Assembly (NCBI GenBank): GCA_022793375.1
Contig: JAAWCS010000043.1
Span: 1-51,735 of the forward strand
Direction of reading: 5' to 3'
DNA: 51,735 nucleotides
Origin: Lachnospiraceae bacterium
GTDB taxonomy: Bacteria; Bacillota; Clostridia; Lachnospirales; Lachnospiraceae
The position numbers and the translations under genes were made by a program. Of the stretch, positions 47,750 to 51,735 are shown one piece after another. The notes beneath the pieces were generated by a model. That model was not told where the DNA came from, did no database searches, and worked only from the letters and a program-made list of their open reading frames with translations. Each line of letters starts with the position of its first letter. Position 1 is the first letter of the stretch.

Positions 47750-48232
47750 CTATTTGGCGCCGGTCTTTTTGACCTCGGCTTTTTGGTCCTTATCTTTGCG
47801 GAAACGGGAGAAAAAGCCTTTTTTCTTCTCAGGAGCCTGGATGGTTTTGCCGCGGACGCTCTTGACTTCCCGGATGTAGATGCCGCTGATGACGACTTTG
47901 GCCTCGCTCTTGACAGGCAGGATCTCGTAGGCGGCGTTGTCCGCCAGCATGACCATGATGCGGTTGCCGACCTTTCCCTTGACAACCGGTACTTTGGCCC
48001 GGCGCATATACTTAGGCGTCTGCTCCAGCACGGCCGGCGGCAGCCCCGATTCTTTCATCCGCAAGATTTTTTTGTCAATGACCAGCATGGATACGGTCTG
48101 AGCCATCTGCTCCATCAGCTGTTCCTGTTCCAGCTGACGCGTCTGCATTTTGCTGCCTACAAAATATAAAATAACAACGCCGATGAGCAGTACTGCAGCG
48201 ATGCCGATTAAAATGGAAGCCCACAGTGGCAC
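47750..48232 (-). CDS. Small membrane-anchored protein, unassigned
   Basis: 160 residues. One hydrophobic segment (residues 4-24), a short coiled coil (QTRQLEQEQLMEQMAQTVS), a basic beta-rich core (KVPVVKGKVGNRIMVMLADN, YEILPVKSEAKVVISGIYIR) and a Lys-rich tail. It is presumably anchored with its C-terminus in the cytoplasm. GTG 48232 is chosen because GGGAGG lies 8 nt upstream. A longer opening to 48268 has none. No function is recognised. It is divergent from the PTS gene. Confidence 0.7.
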   Translation of the reverse strand: MPLWASILIGIAAVLLIGVVILYFVGSKMQTRQLEQEQLMEQMAQTVSMLVIDKKILRMKESGLPPAVLEQTPKYMRRAKVPVVKGKVGNRIMVMLADNAAYEILPVKSEAKVVISGIYIREVKSVRGKTIQAPEKKKGFFSRFRKDKDQKAEVKKTGAK

Positions 48233-48419
48233 GATACATTCCTCCCTTTTGTGTAATGAGGCCGGCAAACGGCCTGACAGAATAGATTATAGCATTCATT
48301 TTTGAAACATGCAAGGGATTTTGTCACGGCTTTTGCCCGTTTGGCGGCGTGCAGATTTTGGGTATAGATTTGTGTAAGTTGTATAAAATAATTAGAAACT
48401 TTTTATAAAAAATGCCGGA

Positions 48420-48448
48420 TTGACAGCAGAAGCCGGCTCACGTATACT
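48420..48448 (+). promoter_or_regulatory. Promoter of the PTS operon
   Basis: TTGACA (48420-48425), 17 bp and TATACT (48443-48448), a near-perfect sigma-A promoter, leaving a leader of about 160 nt. Confidence 0.85.
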
Positions 48449-48473
48449 GATACCATAAAAACCGAGGCAAGAT

Positions 48474-48500
48474 AGTGTGTTACTGGTAAGGCAGGCATCA
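48474..48500 (+). promoter_or_regulatory. RAT ribonucleic antiterminator
   Basis: AGTGTGTTACTGGTAAGG followed by CAGGCATCA matches the RAT consensus bound by LicT/SacY/GlcT proteins (TGTTACTG...GCAGGCA). It overlaps the 5' arm of the terminator that follows, the standard arrangement. The antiterminator gene itself is at 50805. Confidence 0.85.
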
Positions 48501-48545
48501 GCTATCATAGAACAAGTGTGTTTTATGGTAGAAGATGTCTTTTTT
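48494..48545 (+). terminator. Leader terminator controlled by the RAT
   Basis: GGCATCAGCTATCATAGAAC pairs with GTTTTATGGTAGAAGATGTC (18 of 20 positions, including three G-U) over a 6-base loop, followed by six Ts. Confidence 0.85.
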
Positions 48546-48616
48546 GTTGTCGAAAACAGCGGCCTGACCGGAAAACGGCGCGGCCTTGGAAACTATTTGA
48601 TACAAGGAGGGACTCT

Positions 48617-50776
48617 ATGAAGGACAAAATTTTTGGGGTGCTGCAAAGAGTAGGGCGCAGTTTTATGCTTCCGATCGCTATTTTACCGGTAGCGGGGCTG
48701 TTTTTGGGAATCGGCGGCTCCTTCACCAATGCGACGATGGTGGAAGCGTATGGGCTGACGGGAATTCTCGGGGAAGGTACGTTTCTGTACCGGATTCTGA
48801 CCGTTCTCAACCAGTGCGGCGATATTGTCTTTGGCAATCTGCCGATTATCTTTGCCATGGGTGTGGCGATCGGCATGGCTAAAAAGGAGAAAGAGGTAGC
48901 GGCGCTGGCCGGGGCGATCGCTTTCTTTATCATGCACGCGGCCATCAGCGCCATGCTGTCGGTGACGGGAATCGGGGCGGACCTGCCAAACGGTTCCGTG
49001 ACCATGGTGGTGGGCATTGAATCCCTGCAGATGGGCGTATTCGGCGGTATTCTCGTGGGCCTGGGCGTAGCGGCGCTTCACAACCGCTTTTATAAGATTC
49101 AGCTGCCGCAGGTACTGTCCTTCTTTGGCGGGACTCGTTTTGTACCGATTATTTCGGCGGCGGTCTATATGGTGGTCGGTATTGTCATGTTTTATATATG
49201 GCCGGTGATCCAGTCGGGAATCTACGCGGTGGGCGATCTGGTGCGCAGTTCCGGCTACGCGGGAACCTTCTTGTACGGCCTGATGGAGCGGGCTCTGATT
49301 CCGTTTGGCCTGCACCATGTATTTTATCTGCCGTTCTGGCAGACAGCCGTGGGCGGCACCGCCGAGGTCGGCGGCCGTCTGATCGAAGGCGCGCAGAATA
49401 TTTTCTTTGCCGAACTGGCGGACGGCTCCATTGCGCAGTTCAGCGTGGAAGCGACGCGGTTTATGGCCGGGAAGTTCCCGCTGATGATTTTCGGCCTGCC
49501 GGGGGCGGCTCTGGCTATGTACCGCTGCGCCAAACCAGAGAAGCGCAAAGTGGCGGGCAGCCTGTTGATGTCGGCGGCGCTGACATCGATGCTCACCGGC
49601 ATCACGGAGCCGCTGGAATTTACGTTTCTCTTTGTGGCGCCGGCGCTGTATGTCATCCATTCGCTGCTGGCGGGCGCGGCCTATATGCTGATGCACGTAT
49701 TTAAAGTAGGCGTGGGCATGACCTTTTCCGGCGGCATGATTGACATGACGCTGTTTGGAATCATGCAGGGCAATGCAAAGACAAACTGGATCTGGATCGT
49801 GTTTGTAGGAATTGCATATTTTGCCGTATATTATTTCCTGTTCTCTTTGCTGATTACAAAGATGGACTGGAAAACGCCGGGGCGCGAGGACAGCGACGAT
49901 GTGAAGCTGTACCGCCGCAGCGATGTGGAAGCCAAAAAAGGCGGCGGCAAAGCAGAGGGCGGCGCGGACGATCCGGTATCGGCGCTGATCTGCCGGGGGC
50001 TGGGCGGCAAGAAAAATATCTCGGACGTAGACTGCTGCGCGACCAGGCTGCGCTGTACCGTATATGATTCCTCTCTGGTATCGGAGGCTTTGTTAAAAGA
50101 AAGCGGCGCTTCCGGCGTGATCCGCAAAGGGCAGGGAATCCAGGTAATTTACGGACCGTCGGTTACGGTGATTAAATCCAATTTTGAGGACTATCTGGCG
50201 ACGGCTCCCGACGAACTGGCGCAGCCCGAAGCTGGAGCGCAGGAGAATACGGCGCCTGAGGACGATACAAAGACAGCGCAGTCGAAAATGCCCGGCGCGG
50301 CCAGGCAGGCATCGGCTCATAAGACGAGGGAACTGTGCTCGCCGGTAGCCGGAACAGTGGCGCCGATTTCGGAAGCGCCCGATGAAGCGTTTGCGGCCAA
50401 GATTATGGGCGACGGCTATGTGGTAACTCCTTCGGAGGGCACGCTGGTGGCGCCGGAGGACTGCCAGGTCGTGATGGTGTTTCCGACCGGACACGCGATG
50501 GGGCTCAAAGCCGCGGACGGGCTGGAATATCTGCTGCATATCGGCGTGGACACGGTACAACTGGAGGGAAAAGGCTTTACGGTGCACGTTTCGGAGGGGA
50601 ATTTTGTAAAAAGGGGTGACAAACTGGTCACGTTTGATTTAGAATATATAAGGAAGAATGCGAAATCCGATGCCTGTATGGTCGTGCTTACAAGTCTTAC
50701 GGAGGGCGAGGAGGTACACATGAAGGCCGCCGGCCCGGTGAAGCTTTTGGAACAGGTGGCAGAGGTATTGTCATAA
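48617..50776 (+). CDS. PTS EIICBA transporter, glucose/N-acetylglucosamine family
   Basis: 720 residues. The EIIC membrane domain (1-~420) opens VLQRVGRSFMLPIAILPVAG and contains FGLHHVFYLPFWQT and SGGMIDMTLFG. EIIB has the phosphocysteine C474 in CATRLRC. EIIA ends the protein, with the phosphohistidine H641 in LLHIGVDTV. The order is IIC-IIB-IIA. Family members import glucose, GlcNAc or glucosamine with phosphorylation, and the exact sugar is not determined. ATG 48617 follows AAGGAGGG. An in-frame ATG at 48518 falls in the regulatory leader and is rejected. Confidence 0.94.
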   Translation: MKDKIFGVLQRVGRSFMLPIAILPVAGLFLGIGGSFTNATMVEAYGLTGILGEGTFLYRILTVLNQCGDIVFGNLPIIFAMGVAIGMAKKEKEVAALAGAIAFFIMHAAISAMLSVTGIGADLPNGSVTMVVGIESLQMGVFGGILVGLGVAALHNRFYKIQLPQVLSFFGGTRFVPIISAAVYMVVGIVMFYIWPVIQSGIYAVGDLVRSSGYAGTFLYGLMERALIPFGLHHVFYLPFWQTAVGGTAEVGGRLIEGAQNIFFAELADGSIAQFSVEATRFMAGKFPLMIFGLPGAALAMYRCAKPEKRKVAGSLLMSAALTSMLTGITEPLEFTFLFVAPALYVIHSLLAGAAYMLMHVFKVGVGMTFSGGMIDMTLFGIMQGNAKTNWIWIVFVGIAYFAVYYFLFSLLITKMDWKTPGREDSDDVKLYRRSDVEAKKGGGKAEGGADDPVSALICRGLGGKKNISDVDCCATRLRCTVYDSSLVSEALLKESGASGVIRKGQGIQVIYGPSVTVIKSNFEDYLATAPDELAQPEAGAQENTAPEDDTKTAQSKMPGAARQASAHKTRELCSPVAGTVAPISEAPDEAFAAKIMGDGYVVTPSEGTLVAPEDCQVVMVFPTGHAMGLKAADGLEYLLHIGVDTVQLEGKGFTVHVSEGNFVKRGDKLVTFDLEYIRKNAKSDACMVVLTSLTEGEEVHMKAAGPVKLLEQVAEVLS

Positions 50777-50804
50777 CGGATTTGGGGCGGAATGTGAGGA
50801 GAAA

Positions 50805-51635
50805 ATGTATAAGGTCGTCAAAGCGCTGAACAACAACGGGATCCTGGCATACGATCTGAAACTGCGCCAGGAGGTGATTTTCCTGGGAGCCGGGATCGGC
50901 TTTGGCAAAAGGCCGGGGGAACAGTTTGCGGGAATTCCGAAAGCCAAGCTGTATACGCTTTTGAACCAGCGGCGGGAGCTGCCGCTGATTAAAGTCGTAA
51001 ACGGAATTCAGCCGGTCTATCTGGAGGCCACGGGACGGCTGCTGGAGCTGGCGGAAAAACGGTTCGGAAAGGTCAACAACGATATCCTGCTGCCGCTGGC
51101 GGATCACATCGCGCTGGCGGTTAAGCGGATGAAAGAGGGAAAGGAGCTGCCCAATCCTTTTACGGCCGATATCCGTACCCTCTTTCCGGAAGAGTTTCAG
51201 ACCGCTTGTGAAGGGGCAAAGCTGCTGGAGGAGATGGCAGGATGCCAGATCAGCAAAGACGAGATCGGCTACATCACGCTCCACATCCATTCGGCCCTTT
51301 CAGACGAGGATGTGGCGCAGTCCCTTACCATGGCCCGGCTGGCCCGGGAGTGTATCGAGATGATCGAGGAGGGGATGGGCGGCAGACTGGAGGAAAATTC
51401 GCTGGGCTACAGCCGGCTTTTGAGTCATATCCGTTATATGCTGGCCCGCATCCGCAAAGGGGAGAAAATCCCTCTGGATGTGGAGGACTATGTCCGGGAA
51501 CAGTTTCCGAAAGCCTACGCGCTCGCCGGCCAAGTGTGCCGGCGGATGGGAGAGAAACTGGGCCAGCCGGTGCATCCGGAGGAGAACGGCTTTTTGGGGC
51601 TTCATATCCAGCGTGTATGGACCGGGGAGGGATAA
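50805..51635 (+). CDS. BglG/LicT-family PRD transcription antiterminator
   Basis: 276 residues: an RNA-binding CAT domain (MYKVVKALNNNGILAYD), then two PTS regulation domains. PRD1 has histidines in LADHIALAV and TLHIHSAL, and PRD2 has them in LLSHIRYML and GLHIQRVW. Phosphorylation there by HPr and by the PTS sets activity. It lies 28 bp downstream of the EIICBA gene, whose leader carries a matching RAT and terminator, so it is autoregulatory as the second gene of the operon. Confidence 0.93.
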   Translation: MYKVVKALNNNGILAYDLKLRQEVIFLGAGIGFGKRPGEQFAGIPKAKLYTLLNQRRELPLIKVVNGIQPVYLEATGRLLELAEKRFGKVNNDILLPLADHIALAVKRMKEGKELPNPFTADIRTLFPEEFQTACEGAKLLEEMAGCQISKDEIGYITLHIHSALSDEDVAQSLTMARLARECIEMIEEGMGGRLEENSLGYSRLLSHIRYMLARIRKGEKIPLDVEDYVREQFPKAYALAGQVCRRMGEKLGQPVHPEENGFLGLHIQRVWTGEG

Positions 51636-51735
51636 GCGGGTTTGGCCGGCGGCAAAAGCAGGCGCCGGCAGGCTCAGACAGCCGCAAATGTGCTGAAAAA
51701 CTTTGCATTCCCTGATTGCATAAGAGACAAAGGAA
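51636..51735. other. Right edge, no gene visible
   Basis: The last 100 bases after the antiterminator show only a GC-rich stretch and then AT-rich sequence. No complete promoter or terminator is convincing here. Confidence 0.5.

Noticed and set aside
48518-48616. N-terminal extension of the PTS protein from ATG 48518
   Set aside because: It overlaps the leader terminator, and the strong ribosome binding site precedes the ATG at 48617.
48683-49696. 337-residue antisense open frame
   Set aside because: Opposite the clear PTS EIIC domain; low-complexity His/Arg/Gln composition.

Overview
The window is chromosomal DNA from a spore-forming Firmicute of class Clostridia, most likely a Lachnospiraceae gut anaerobe. 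The grounds are a sporulation gene run (spoVT, yabP, yabQ, divIC, spoIIE), a V-type rather than F-type ATPase, Gram-positive Sec lipoproteins with Thr/Ala/Pro/Glu-rich linkers, and strong AGGAGG-type ribosome binding sites. The species cannot be named from this sequence alone. No rRNA, tRNA or CRISPR array was seen.

Region 1 (1-9852) is the conserved division/sporulation neighbourhood known from Bacillus as spoVT-mazG-rqcP-yabP-yabQ-divIC-spoIIE-tilS-hpt-ftsH, here with hup inserted after mazG and without spoVB and yabR. At the left edge the tail of a large serine recombinase abuts a spoVT whose first codons have been replaced. This looks like the end of an integrated element whose attachment site is inside spoVT. 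A 110-bp structured sequence repeated three times lies between spoVT and mazG.

Region 2 (10059-25205) starts with a cytoplasmic GH13 amylase. It continues with a cytochrome c maturation pair (resB, ccsA), a DUF364 protein and a histidine phosphatase. Next come a decayed remnant and two intact lipoproteins with a sulfite-oxidase-like fold, the first of which also carries three CXXCH haem motifs. Two unassigned conserved-looking proteins (one a large membrane-anchored protein) and a Sua5 / LMW phosphatase / RpiB operon close the region. ResB/CcsA would attach haem to the tri-haem lipoprotein, so this is probably an extracytoplasmic redox module, and it is the most unusual content of the window.

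Region 3 (25379-34061) is a nine-gene V-type ATPase operon. Its proteolipid keeps all five Na+ ligands of the Enterococcus hirae ring, which predicts a sodium pump or synthase. A ParE/Phd-type toxin-antitoxin pair follows on the minus strand, then a two-gene chromate-type transporter.

Region 4 (36091-51735) holds an FbpABC/AfuABC-like ABC importer, and a coiled-coil membrane protein paired with a soluble hybrid histidine kinase. It also holds a MerR regulator with a secreted FMN/FAD fumarate-reductase-like lipoprotein on the minus strand, a small membrane protein, and a PTS EIICBA gene with a PRD antiterminator. The MerR-controlled reductase promoter has the 19-bp spacer typical of MerR activation. 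The PTS leader has a readable RAT antiterminator overlapping a terminator. Together with the tri-haem protein, the flavin reductase suggests that this organism moves electrons to acceptors outside the membrane.
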